Assembly (NCBI GenBank): GCA_003427395.1
Contig: BFEA01000009.1
Location: forward strand, 1,466,721 to 1,506,868
Origin: Chara braunii
Taxonomy: Eukaryota; Streptophyta; Charophyceae; Charales; Characeae
Direction: 5' to 3'
DNA length: 40,148 nucleotides
Shown here: in pieces, positions 21,303 through 31,031 of the stretch
Numbering within the stretch: position 1 is the stretch's first letter
Layout: each line of letters opens with the position of its first letter
Made by a program: the position numbers and the translations under genes
Notes under the pieces: model-generated
The model's database searches: none
What the model saw: the letters and a program-made list of their open reading frames with translations, nothing else
What the model was told of the DNA's origin: nothing

Positions 21303-22388
21303 CTGCATGACGTTCCACATCCTCTCGCTAGGTGCCATTGGACACGAGCTGCCCACAAAGAGGATGCGGTTCATTTCTCGGTCAGATATACGAAAAAAAC
21401 TATAAAGAAAAACAGATGGTATTGGTCGGGAATTCGGGAGGATGTCAGATACATCGTCCAAAACTGCCCGACCTGTGCGGTCGATAAGGCGTCGGTACAG
21501 ATGCCACGAACGATGGTATCGACTAGAGTAGAACGCCCCTTCAAACAAGTTAGCATCGATACGACGGACATCAACGTACCAAAAGGTCCCGTCGATCAGG
21601 GCGAGCTCAATGTCCTTTTAGTGGTCGTCGATCATTTCTCCAAGAGGATCGAGGCCTATCCTATGACTAGTCGGAACTCACAAAAAGTACCCTGGTATAT
21701 TAATCGCTTTTTGTGCATGCATTTGGACGTAGACGACGTCCACATGGATAACGGGTCGGAATTCCAAGGGGCGGTAGAGCGACATCTCGTAAAGGCTGAC
21801 GTTAAGATTTTGTACTCACCTGGGCACTGGCCACAGGCCAACGGGTTCGTAGAGAACGCCAATCGACGGAACATTACTGCAGGAGATACCAGGCCCTGGC
21901 CTGTCATAGTCGACCATGTCCTGACCGTCTATCGAGCTACCCCACACAGCAGTATAGGGGTGTCCCCATTTCAACTAAGAACCAATAGTATCCCCCGAGT
22001 GCAGTTCTCATCTCTAGTGGGTACGGAAGTTAGAGCGACCCGGGATCAACACCGAGAAAAGGCCCAGCATTACATGGATCTGATGACTAGGACCTACCCC
22101 TCGCTAGCCCGAAGGCAACAAAGGGTCGTGTATCTGACACACCAGCGGCAAATCAGAGATTACGAGAACCGACATGCCTCCACTGGTCCGCTGCCCCGCT
22201 ATAAGATCGGGGATCTAGTGCAGGTACAGAAATCCGCGCGCTCCTCCAAGATTCACCCTCGCTATACTGGCATTTACGAGGTGATGAAAGTTGGCGTGCA
22301 AGGCCAGCACTCCGTAAAGCTGATCCCCCGGCACAGCGCACAGGTCAGACCGCTGACTCACCACGCTGCTGCCCTTCGTCCATTCTAG
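21303..22388 (+). CDS. Ty3/gypsy-type integrase (361 residues, fragment of pol)
   Basis: Integrase inserts retrotransposon cDNA into host DNA in the nucleus. The frame is open from just after a TAG at 21300. Zinc-binding N domain: His residues in LHDVPHPLARCHW, then CPTC about 45 residues later. Catalytic core: D86 (SIDTTDI), D149 (HMDNGSEF) and E184 (PQANGFVE), with 34 residues between the last two, close to the D,D35E pattern. C-terminal part: PRYTGIYEVMKV, similar to a GPY/F module. There is no RT or RNase H in front and no natural start, so it is a piece of a polyprotein. The uninterrupted 362-codon frame suggests fairly recent activity compared with the gag relics. Confidence 0.92.
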   Translation: MHDVPHPLARCHWTRAAHKEDAVHFSVRYTKKTIKKNRWYWSGIREDVRYIVQNCPTCAVDKASVQMPRTMVSTRVERPFKQVSIDTTDINVPKGPVDQGELNVLLVVVDHFSKRIEAYPMTSRNSQKVPWYINRFLCMHLDVDDVHMDNGSEFQGAVERHLVKADVKILYSPGHWPQANGFVENANRRNITAGDTRPWPVIVDHVLTVYRATPHSSIGVSPFQLRTNSIPRVQFSSLVGTEVRATRDQHREKAQHYMDLMTRTYPSLARRQQRVVYLTHQRQIRDYENRHASTGPLPRYKIGDLVQVQKSARSSKIHPRYTGIYEVMKVGVQGQHSVKLIPRHSAQVRPLTHHAAALRPF

Positions 22389-22660
22389 CCATCGTTGGAT
22401 CGCGAGCGGGCTCAGGCGTCGTCCCAACTTTCTCCCTCTACTTCCTCGTCCTCACTTGCTTCTTCTTCTTCCTCCTTCCAATCCACTTAGTCGCTTGAGG
22501 TTGACGACTCGATCGCGCAGGATGAGCCAACACCAGCAGGGGAATGAGCCAGTTGAGCGCATTTCCAAACATCGATCGTGGATCACTTATTGCGGCATTG
22601 ATTCAATGATGATCGACCGTTGCGATACGACGTCTAGCAGGTGAACGTGCCGGGCCCAGC
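22389..22660. other. Gap between integrase and next ORF, no gene
   Basis: The first part is C/T-rich and Ser-coding just after the integrase stop. I see no conserved motif. Confidence 0.4.
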
Positions 22661-22854
22661 ATGGCAGATCTCGCCACGTACTCGCCCTTGAGCGAACGAG
22701 TAACCTACATGGGGGTGTGTACGTGGACGTCACGCAACTGCCTGGTCGGGAAACCACCAGGGTGTTCATCAAGTTCCACGCGCTCCAGGTAGCTGCAAAC
22801 TTCGTGCACAGCATCGCCACTGTCATCGGCGACTTGACACTCCTGGACGATTGA
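22661..22854 (+). pseudogene. Short frameshifted coding relic, unknown
   Basis: ATG at 22661 gives MADLATYSPLSERVTYMG; after a one-base shift the protein-like frame continues (VYVDVTQLPGRE, VFIKFHALQVAANF, ATVIGDLTLLDD) to TGA 22852-22854, inside a 17-bp tandem repeat. No family recognised. Same strand as the integrase and ORF3, so it may be part of one transcription unit. Confidence 0.3.
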
Positions 22855-22892
22855 CACTCCTGGACGATTGACACTCCTAGACGATTGACACC
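22834..22892 (+). repeat. 17-bp tandem repeat, 3.5 copies
   Basis: TTGACACTCCTGGACGA at 22834-22850 and 22851-22867, TTGACACTCCTAGACGA at 22868-22884, then a partial unit. Confidence 0.95.
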
Positions 22893-23104
22893 GAGAACCG
22901 GCGTGGAAGTTTTTGCGAGAGTACGAGGTGCAGGTAGATAGATCGGTGGCGTGCACGCAGGGAAGGGGTCATCGATTCACACCATATCACGCACTGTTGT
23001 GACGGACGCCGGACGGACCACTGACCCTAGTGCCTTGATTGCCCTCGCTTCTCCCCCCCGCCGATCCTTTAAACATCCAAGTCATCCCCGCTCCCTCATA
23101 CTGA

Positions 23105-24527
23105 ATGCCTCCCTTCTTTTCTTACACCACCCTCCCCTATCAACTCACGGAGAGCCCCTACCCCATGCGCAATTTCCCCGAGTACCTGGTGGAGCTGGAC
23201 GATGTGGAGCCGCTGCTGCAAGCTGAGGCGGACGTGTGGGAATTGCACCGCGCACTATATCGATTGGTGGTGTGGGGCATGTTCCGGTTGGTCGTGTCGT
23301 ACGATGATCACAACATCATCGAGAACCTGCAGGTGTACTACGTCATCTTGCGACCTAAGTCGGATAAGAAGGAGGGCACGGTGGCATTATACCCGTTCGG
23401 GGAGATTGGGACGAGCCGGTCGGGACTGCTGGAGCTCATTCATATCCAGTTGTTGTTTATCGTGCAAGTGATCGCCAACGAAGAAGAGGATCTCCAACTC
23501 CGCCTGCGAATAGCATCAACTCCGCGACGATCTTACCACACGACGGTGATAGCGGACTATATCGCGCGGAAGGGGGAAAAGGTGGTGAGCATTGTCCATC
23601 GGAAGTTGTTGCGGCCTCCCTCATCCTACCCCAAGCCTGTAGCCCCGAGGGCCCTCAGGAAGACGCCCAAGAAGAGACGTCGCCAGCCATCGCCAGAAGC
23701 GCAAGGAAGCCGAGTGGGACCCGAAGAACAGGTGGACCAGGCCGGGCGGGTGTGGAAGCCAGATCCGGTTCCAGAGAGCAAGGCGACACCGATCGAGGGA
23801 CCTCTGCTGGGGGAAGGAGCGGAAACAAGCAGATTTCAGATACGAGGGAACCCGCCGGAGCTGACACCTTATCCGCTGCTCCTTCCCGACCTCAATCTTG
23901 ATGGAGCCGGCCCATCAGCACCAGCAGGAGGAGGAGAAGTGGGAAGAGTACCATATCCCGCACACGGACCCGCCATCCTCGCAGGTCCTTTCCACTTCCG
24001 CCAGCCACCCAGGCGTGGCCCGGTCATTGACCTTAGCAGTTCCTCCGAGCCGGACGGTCCACCCGATGAATGTCGCGTTCATGGTGGAGCCTGCAACCAT
24101 CAGGCTCGAAGCGATCGAGGGGGGCCCGCGTCCTGATCCTTCATGGGAGCCACATCTGGAGCCGCCATTTGAAGGATGCGTCGTGGCCAGACTAGCAGGA
24201 ACGCTCATCTACGAGGCCGGCAAGCGGCCAAATGTAATGTACCATTTCCTCGTCATCGCGGTGCTTTGGAGGGAGCGAAGGCCGTATACCGAGACCCATC
24301 TGGTGATGACAGGTCCCGGGAATTGCACGGTGCGGCGATGGGTTGTACGGGGTACTACAAATCTGGCACCACACGTTGTGGCATATGTACCGGGGGCGTT
24401 TCTCTATCCCTCCTTTGCCCAACACCACTTCAATGAGGTGGAGACGCCGATGACTCCGGCTGAGCTGGCAGCCTTACTTCCTCCTCTTAATCCCCCTCTT
24501 AATCCCGAGATCGATCATTTCTTCTGA
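23105..24527 (+). CDS. ORF3 downstream of integrase, unknown protein, one frameshift
   Basis: Two frames overlap: 23105-24136 (343 residues) and 23898-24527 (209 residues). Protein-like sequence appears to pass from the first to the second near 24040-24090, so I read one damaged gene of about 470 residues. N part: an acidic start (YLVELDDVEPLLQAEADVW), hydrophobic strands, ENLQVYYVILRP; middle: basic Pro-rich linker (TPKKRRRQPSPEAQ), a possible nuclear signal, then VIDLSSSSEPD, the form of a SUMO-interaction motif; C part: ARLAGTLIYEAGKRPNVMYH, HLVMTGPGNCTVRRWV. Translation could use ATG 23105 or 23165. Family not recognised. Its position after integrase suggests an extra retroelement ORF, but a host exon is possible. 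Confidence 0.55.
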
Positions 24528-24606
24528 CCTTTTTCTTCTTACCCCTCTCTTGTTCTTCTTCTTCTGTTCTAAGTACAAAGGTCGAGCGGCAAAACGCGCT
24601 ATGTAT

Positions 24607-24623
24607 AAAAAAAAAAAAAAAAA
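24607..24623 (+). repeat. A17 run 80 bp after ORF3
   Basis: A run of 17 A residues follows ATGTAT shortly after the ORF3 stop. It could be a template poly(A) tail from retrotransposition, or only a microsatellite. Confidence 0.6.
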
Positions 24624-24626
24624 TTG

Positions 24627-24790
24627 ATCGGCCCAGCTCACGATGAAGGGGCCGCCCAATCAGGTGTATAATAGGAGGGGAGATCCATAGCGATGCGAGA
24701 GGCATCGAAGTAGAGTAGGTGATGAATCGGGCCAGCTGGCGAAGAAGTGGCTGCCCGGATCATCAAGGTAATTAGGAATTTAGGAGGGCT
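24627..24790 (+). repeat. Diverged tandem pair with polypurine ends
   Basis: Two related units start near 24627 (GATCGGCCCAGCTCACGATGA) and near 24726 (AATCGGGCCAGCTGGCGAAG); each continues to an ATCA and ends in a purine run (AGGAGGGGAGA and AGGAGGG). Purine runs at the end of a retroelement body often prime plus-strand synthesis before a 3' LTR, but no LTR edge could be set. Confidence 0.4.
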
Positions 24791-26024
24791 ATACAACAGT
24801 CGGGAGACTGCTATTTTTTCGGAACCCCCTGCGCATCACAGATGATAAGCCAGGATCCTCACTCGACGGTTTCCCGTACCCCTAAGGGAAAATCCCACGT
24901 AGAACACCGAAGTATGGATTTAAGATAATGGGGAAAGCAGTGTTTCGTTTTCCTTTTTCTTTTTCCTTTTTTGTTTAAGGGGAGTGGGTGCGGAATAGAA
25001 AATGTAATTCGGGTCTGGCAGAGCTGGTTAGCGGCCGCGCCAAGAAATTCAAGACACAATTGGGACTTAGCGGGAGTAGGAATTTTGAATTTTTGGGCGT
25101 GCGGCGGTTTTTGAATATTTTGCGTGCCTCGTAAACCTGTTCCCCCGCTCTGCATCCCCTCGCCATCTTCCCTTTTTGTTGGGCAGCTCCTTCCTGCATG
25201 TCTCTTCCTCTTCCCTCTCAAGGAAGTCCGATCCCCTCCTTCTCCTTTCCCTGCGAATGATTGGTTGTCTGATTGGGATGGTCGGGGCAATGTGGTGGCC
25301 GAGGGAAGTGCACCCCACTTGGACGACCACCCCAATCACGAGGAACATTCGATTCGCCTCCTTCGACCCTTCTGGAACGTCTCCCCTTCTTCTGTCCTGA
25401 CCATCTACACCCCGCGCTTCACGCAGCCTCTCCGCCGCCTTCCGCGCTATAAATTCTCACAATCCCTTCCTCTCACTCTCTTTTGATCTCGGCTGCAAGT
25501 TGCGCGAGCTATGTGCGAAGACCGCAGCGCTGGAAAGGCTCGACGCGCACCGTGGTGGGCGGAGTGACGGCGGGTGGCGGAGTTAGCAGTAGACTTGGGG
25601 TAAGGCAATCGGAGGGATCGAGCGGTGGTGGGGATCAGATGACGACAGCGGCAGGGCCTTGTGACTATGGTTGTCGGTGGTTTTGACGGATGGGGGACTA
25701 GGTCCTGAGCAGCCAGTTGAGAAAATTCTGTATTTTGAAGACGAAGTTTTTCCTCCATTGTTGCTTTGTCCCCGTGTGATGTGTGCATGACTCCAAAGGT
25801 TGGGTAATCTGTTATGCATGTCAGGTATGAAAGTCTATGGATGTCGAATATTTCATTGAAGGCTCTATGGGTATGCGTGTGTTTATGCGCCTCTGTGCTT
25901 GATAAGCGGAAGTATCAAGTGTTGATTACTTGCATGAGGGCATGAATGCGTTGGTCTTTCCCGTGTCCCTTTCTTTTTGATTATTTGTGCGAGTGTATGT
26001 AATATGCGCCAACCTCCTTTCGTC

Positions 26025-26025
<1 letters not shown>
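24791..26025. other. No gene recognised; possible TATA box at 25447
   Basis: The minus-strand frame 24859-25335 is Lys/Arg-rich low complexity and not convincing. CTATAAATTCTCACA near 25446-25460 has the look of a core promoter, with CT-rich sequence after it. GC content rises between 25480 and 25680. Confidence 0.35.
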
Positions 26026-26101
<76 letters not shown>

Positions 26102-26102
26102 N

Positions 26103-26187
<85 letters not shown>
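26026..26187 (+). repeat. (CT)n microsatellite, 162 bp
   Basis: About 81 CT units, with an N at 26102 where the true length was probably unresolved. Plant GAGA-binding factors bind such tracts, but there is no gene evidence here. Open frames across it are artefacts of the repeat. Confidence 0.97.
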
Positions 26188-26191
<4 letters not shown>

Positions 26192-26382
26192 TGGCGACGG
26201 TCGGGACCCCAAGAGGAGGCGGATACTTTCGGAGAGATCGGCCACCCGCGTCCTCGCGAAGCGGCCGACCTCTCTATATCCACCACGGGTGCCCGAGACA
26301 ACGTTGAGGTTGATGATACAGAGAAGAGACGGAGAAAGAGATCTGGGCGCATCCTTCTTCAGCGGCATTCGTTCATCTTTGC

Positions 26383-26880
26383 ATGGAGTCAGGTTTCGTC
26401 TCGACGGACGGAAACGCGGGCCGTGGCCCGAGCTCGGACCTGGCCTTAGAGCGTTGCAACGCGCTTCTGCCCTTCCCGATTGCAGACAACGATGGCATCT
26501 ACTGCGATGCGGACGTGTGAAGCCTGCTGCGGCGCACTAAGCAAGTCCACCTTTATAAACCGACCCAGGCCTTCCATATAGGCGGGAGTGGGTTTGTGTT
26601 GATTGAGCGATTTGCTTTCACGCCTTTAGTTTTGTCGTACACTGACCTCACGGTGTTGCCTTGGTCCGCTGTGCACGCCACCAGGCGACAGTGGTTTAAT
26701 TGTCACTTGTGTCGCCAGGGAAAGGGGTACGAAGGGGCTACGCGATTCCCCGAACTCTCCCACAACGCGGGTGCGCTCCCCGCCCATTTCCGAACCTGGG
26801 TCCCATTGACCAGTTCGACCCTGGGCGAGCCCGTGCCGTGCTGTCCGCACGGACTAGATGAGTCCGACAACGAAGCTTGA
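26383..26880 (+). pseudogene. 166-codon frame with one internal TGA, unknown
   Basis: ATG 26383 starts MESGFVSTDGNAGRG and reads DNDGIYCDADV up to TGA (26518-26520). The same frame continues without another stop: LYKPTQAFHIGGSGFVLIER, HATRRQWFNCHLC, HNAGALPAHFRTW, PCCPHGLDESDNEA, then TGA 26878-26880. The paired CHLC and following His residues hint at a zinc site. The composition looks more like protein than the surrounding frames. Unrecognised; either a pseudogene with one nonsense change, or two exons. Confidence 0.35.
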
Positions 26881-27355
26881 ACCTGTTTTTGGGGCCTCAA
26901 ACCCCGAGGGCCGCATGAACCCTGTGCCTCAAGGAACGAAACTCCACCCCTGTCTGCTTCGTTTCTCTTCTCCTCTCGTCTCGTTTTTATTTATTTTTTT
27001 TCGAAAAAGGATGATGGTTAGACCGTAGGACACTGTCCTCCCATCATACACGTTCGGCGATAGCTCAAATCCCTGCCCAGGCACCTCAGGCCGAAGCAAG
27101 AGTCTCCCGTTTCATCCGGATGACTCAACCCCCACGGCCAAAAATCCTCGGTCAGACCCCTAATAACTCTGATCGGCGTTCGAAGTACGGAAGGCTGTGC
27201 GAGGCGTGAGGCTACGCATCACAAACCCGCAATAAAGCGACCTTCAAACACGAGACGGTCTCCTTCCAAAACAGGTTGATAAGGCAGAGAATTCGAGTGG
27301 ACTGGCAGTCAGCCCGCAGACAGACTAGGAAAAGTTGATATTGGTTTTTGCGGAC
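26881..27355. other. No gene recognised
   Basis: T-rich run near 26985-27002, then moderate GC sequence. A weak tRNA-like stretch at 27008-27085 could not be folded. Confidence 0.35.
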
Positions 27356-27535
27356 ATGGGCTATAAACAGCGGTTGGGTGTCAATCTTAGTAGAAAGAGG
27401 TTTAAAGTTCGCAGATTGGCTGCACTCATAAAAACTCAGGGCCAATTTATTAGGTTGTTGAGGTGTAGGAAGATAGTATTCATGATGCTAGGCCGTTTTA
27501 GGCCGCCTGTAAAAAAGAAGACTTGGTTTTGGTAA
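27356..27535 (+). CDS. Short strongly basic ORF, unknown
   Basis: 59 codons from ATG 27356 (MGYKQRLGVNLSRKRFKVRR ... PPVKKKTWFW). Very rich in Lys/Arg, with local composition more A/T-rich than the neighbours. It might be a relic of a ribosomal or nucleic-acid-binding protein, or organelle-derived. No homologue is recalled; a chance ORF cannot be excluded. Confidence 0.25.
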   Translation: MGYKQRLGVNLSRKRFKVRRLAALIKTQGQFIRLLRCRKIVFMMLGRFRPPVKKKTWFW

Positions 27536-27562
27536 TTGTTTGTCGCTATGGAAGTGAGAGTC

Positions 27563-27583
27563 TTTTTTTTTTTTTTTTTTTTT
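27563..27583 (+). repeat. T21 run followed by N
   Basis: 21 T residues and an N at 27584, probably an unresolved homopolymer length. On the minus strand this is an A tail. Confidence 0.9.
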
Positions 27584-28592
27584 NTAAAAGCACCACCACC
27601 GTTTCCCATGGCGGCATCGGGTGGGGCTCTCCGATCTTTTAGGAGGCCGAAACGAAACGACAACCACTGATGAGATTTATCAACCGCGGCCGTGGTCGCG
27701 CCCAGCCCCCAGTTTATTTTGAGAAGGCTATTTTACCATACTCGAATCATAAGTTATAGCGTTCATAATAACCAAAATGGTTATAATGGTCATAATAGGT
27801 ATTTATAGAGCTGAATCCGACAATGAAATTCGCTTAGCAATATTGATGTCGCCTCACTCATCCTTAGCTGCATCAGACAGACAAATCCTTGTCTAATCAC
27901 CTGAAATATCAAAATCAAAACGGTGTTAGCCAAAGCTGTCATTATACATGCTTAAATACGCAAATGCATAACTGAGACGTTTCTTATTCTCGAACAATTC
28001 TCACATCATCAAATAACAATGACCCATACAATCAAAGCTCATTCACCTCTTAAAGATTCGACTTGTGTCCAAAGAGGATTGATGCTAGAACGTCAAACTT
28101 TGACCTTTGATATGCCATTTCCTAACGCGAGCGTAATCTGACACTGTCATGACGACCTAGGTAGCTTAGTGCTTGTGTCAAGTACAAAAGATTATTGCTC
28201 GAGTATATGGGCATGCAAAATTGTATTGATATGGGTACCAACCTACCCTAATGATATCAGGTATGCACAACATTGCCTAAGATACTCTATGCCACCAAGA
28301 TCCACAAATTTCTAACTCCAATTGTCACTATACATTGTCGGCCCGAACACCCTTACAAGGGTATTTGGGCACATATTTGCATCTTACAAGAAGAACGGGC
28401 CTGGCGATACCTGGGGGCGCGTCCTATTTATGTTGATTACAGAGTGTGTGAGCATGCGCTTTCCGGGCACTCGTTAGCCGAACCAAGCGATTGATCAAGG
28501 AAGACTATGAGACACCGGTAGGACAAATAAGGGCCAGGGTAGATTTTCTGAGGCTGTCGCAGCCTCGCACACACGGGCAAAGTTACGGGCAG

Positions 28593-29160
28593 CGTCGCGT
28601 TGACCAGGTAAGCATGTGACTAGGGGAGGATGTTGTCTGACTTACTAGAGGCCGACGTTCAGAGCGGCGCCGTGCAAAATATTCGCAGGCANTAGGTTGA
28701 CCATGCTNNGGCANTAGCANGGGCCGCCGCGGAAGCCCANTAAGGATGGAACAAACTAGAGCAACGGTCGGGGCTTCTTNGGCAGGANGGCGGAAAAGGG
28801 GCGTCGTGGNGGTTATGNGAGGCACGACCCNCAGCCGTACCGTAGCAGAGCAGGCATGCGTGGTGGGCCAAGTGGAGCCTTGCCCCCTAGCCAGCCAAGT
28901 GCGGCATTAGAGGGCCTGAGGCGCAGGCAATGAGTCAACTGATGGTCTATAGCACGCTGCTGCTGACCGACCTAGCTGAAAATACTCTTTATAGCGAAGT
29001 TGGCATGCAGCTGTGTCAGGCTTGGGCTTAGCCTTATAGGTTACGTCACTGGACTTTCACGAGGCAGATCCGGGGATCGAGACCTGCAGCGAGCAGCAAA
29101 GCAGTGGAGGAGCGAACTTTGAAGTGAATCAAGGGGTTGAGGGTTTCGCGGGACTATCCC
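28593..29160 (-). other. 568-bp block with 11 N, exact mirror of 18251-18818
   Basis: N at 28692, 28708, 28709, 28714, 28720, 28740, 28780, 28788, 28810, 28818 and 28831, all mirrored in copy B about an axis at 23705.5. The bases just outside (28592, 29161) differ from copy B. Confidence 0.95.
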
Positions 29161-29300
29161 TTTTGGTTTTGCTGAGGGGAGTCGGCCGCGGGCCCGGGAG
29201 AAAGCACCAAGTACTAGCGGGCCCCTCCCCCACCCGTTTTTCTTCTTTACTATTTTCTATCTTCTGAGTTTTAATTTTAATTTTAATTTTTAATTTTTTT

Positions 29301-30123
29301 CTAATTTTTTATTTTTTCCTTTGGGATCTGCGGTGGGGCCCAACGGCCTAGTTCGGTGGATACACCACGAACTGCTGCCTGGGTACAGTCCTTCGGGACA
29401 TCCGTTAAAATTGGAACGATACAGGAAAGATTAGCCTGGCCCCTGCACGAGGCTGACTCGCATATGTAGAGGGGCCGAACTCTATCTTCGTTTGCCATGG
29501 TGAGTGCTGTCCGGCGCAGACTAGTGGGGGAGAAGTAGTGAGAGGGAGGATTAGAGGAGAAAGAGAGAGCGTAGGAGAGCGATGCACAACGAGAGCAGAG
29601 ACAACAATAACAGAAGAATGAACTTGGACAGGGTTTTGCACCAGGTGCGTTTAGAGTTGGGAATGGCGGAGAGACGGGCCTAGGTATAGGGACGAAAGAC
29701 TAATCGAATTGCCTAGTGGTTGTTACTTTTGAGGATTGTTGTAGGATATTCCGAGCTGTTGTACCGATCTGCTGCGCTGATGAGGGAGCTACGGCCTGGT
29801 GGGCTGCGCTAACCTGTGAAGAAGAGCGAACGAAGAGAGGCACTAGGGAGATAAGGCACACGGAGGGGGCGAAGGAGAGGGAGCATCGGCCCGGGGAGAT
29901 GGAGATGGAAAAAGAGGCTCTGAGGACGAAGCCAGCGGATGGAGCAGAAGGGAGAGAGTGAACCTGGACAGGGGTCGGCGCCAGGTGCACTCAAAAGTGG
30001 AGACGAACGTGGTGAGCGGGAAGCTGAGAACTGTGAGGAGGAAGGTTCATAACTCGACCACTCCAGAATGAAATCGGGCGAGTGGAGGACTGAGCTTGGG
30101 GTTTCTCGGGTGGGCGACCCCAA
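29301..30123 (-). pseudogene. Decayed coding block 2 of repeat R (copy C)
   Basis: Inverted copy of 17270-18111. The conserved ATG is at 29498 on the minus strand (MANEDRVRPLYICES) with a 65-codon frame of the same length as in B. Family unknown. Confidence 0.25.
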
Positions 30124-30338
30124 CTACGCAAGCGGGTTAGCATGAGAGTTAGTAGAACGAGAGGTTAGAGAGAAGTTGTGTGCGCAGAGAGATGGTAGAA
30201 GAGGTCATGGCAGAAAACGAGAAAAACGATTTCTCGCTCGACTCCTGACGAAATCGAGGGAAACGAAGTGATAAACGGGGGTTTTTGGTAGCTGTGAGTC
30301 AGATTATGATGTTAGCTTCTAGTGTTACTGGATAGTGT

Positions 30339-31031
30339 TTAACATGCGAATGATAGGAGCTGCGCCCGACTGTGACTAAAAAGGTGGCGGGATGAATGCA
30401 CGACCGATTGCTTCCCGGAAGGATTTGGCTGGGAGAGGTAAGGCTGATCGGGGGCTCTTGGGCAGGGCGAGCTGCGTGGTGTAGTTAGAGTCGCGATTGG
30501 TGCAGCGGATCGATCACTACAAAAGTCGGAGGCGGGTGTAGTAGCTTGAGAAATGGGTGGATGAATCGTTCCAGGATTCAGCGAAAGATTCATCCGAATC
30601 CAGAGCATAGGAGGCCATATTGTATGGTGTGCATTCAACCGTCTTATAGTAGAAGATCCATCCTCGTCTGCCTAAGCGTGCCTGACGAATAGCAGGGGTG
30701 TTGAACTGCGGGGCATGGCTGCGCGGCAGTTTCGGCGTGGAATTGGCAGTGTACCCGCCCATGATTCGCAGAAAGGTTCATCCTCATCTAGCGTGATTGG
30801 CGAATCCGTCGATTTGATGGGGTGATCGCGCGGCTGCTCAGGACCGGTAACGAAGTCCCAAACGTGACCACCCCCTTTGGTGTCCACTACCACCATTCTG
30901 GTGGCTACGCGGGGAGGGGCATCGTTCTGGTGGTAGCCATCACTGATTGTGAGCTTGACACTTACCGCGATCGACGTGGTACGCGGGGTGATTGCGCTGT
31001 TGCTCGTGGGTTCGGTGCAGTTCGTCGTTGA
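30339..31031 (-). pseudogene. Decayed coding block 1 of repeat R (copy C)
   Basis: Inverted copy of the unknown protein relic. VWDFVTGPEQPRDHP and LDEDEPFCESWAG are in one frame (30896-30672), LDSDESFAESWNDS in another (30762-30517). Copy C, like A, keeps the segment that B has lost. Confidence 0.4.

Noticed and set aside
24859-25335. 158-residue minus-strand ORF
   Set aside because: Low-complexity Lys/Arg/Pro composition with equally long competing frames; no domain and no context.
25977-26540. Long frames through the (CT)n tract on both strands
   Set aside because: They are Ser-Leu or Arg-Glu repeats produced by the microsatellite.
27008-27085. tRNA-like or SINE-head sequence (TGGTTAGACCG, then GCTCAAATCC)
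   Set aside because: A- and B-box-like words are present, but neither acceptor nor T-stem pairing could be drawn.
28273-28494. 73-residue ORF (MPKILYATKIHKF...)
   Set aside because: It crosses the sharp boundary of repeat R, and its left-arm counterpart (19098-18808) diverges at the C terminus, so it is a chance fusion.
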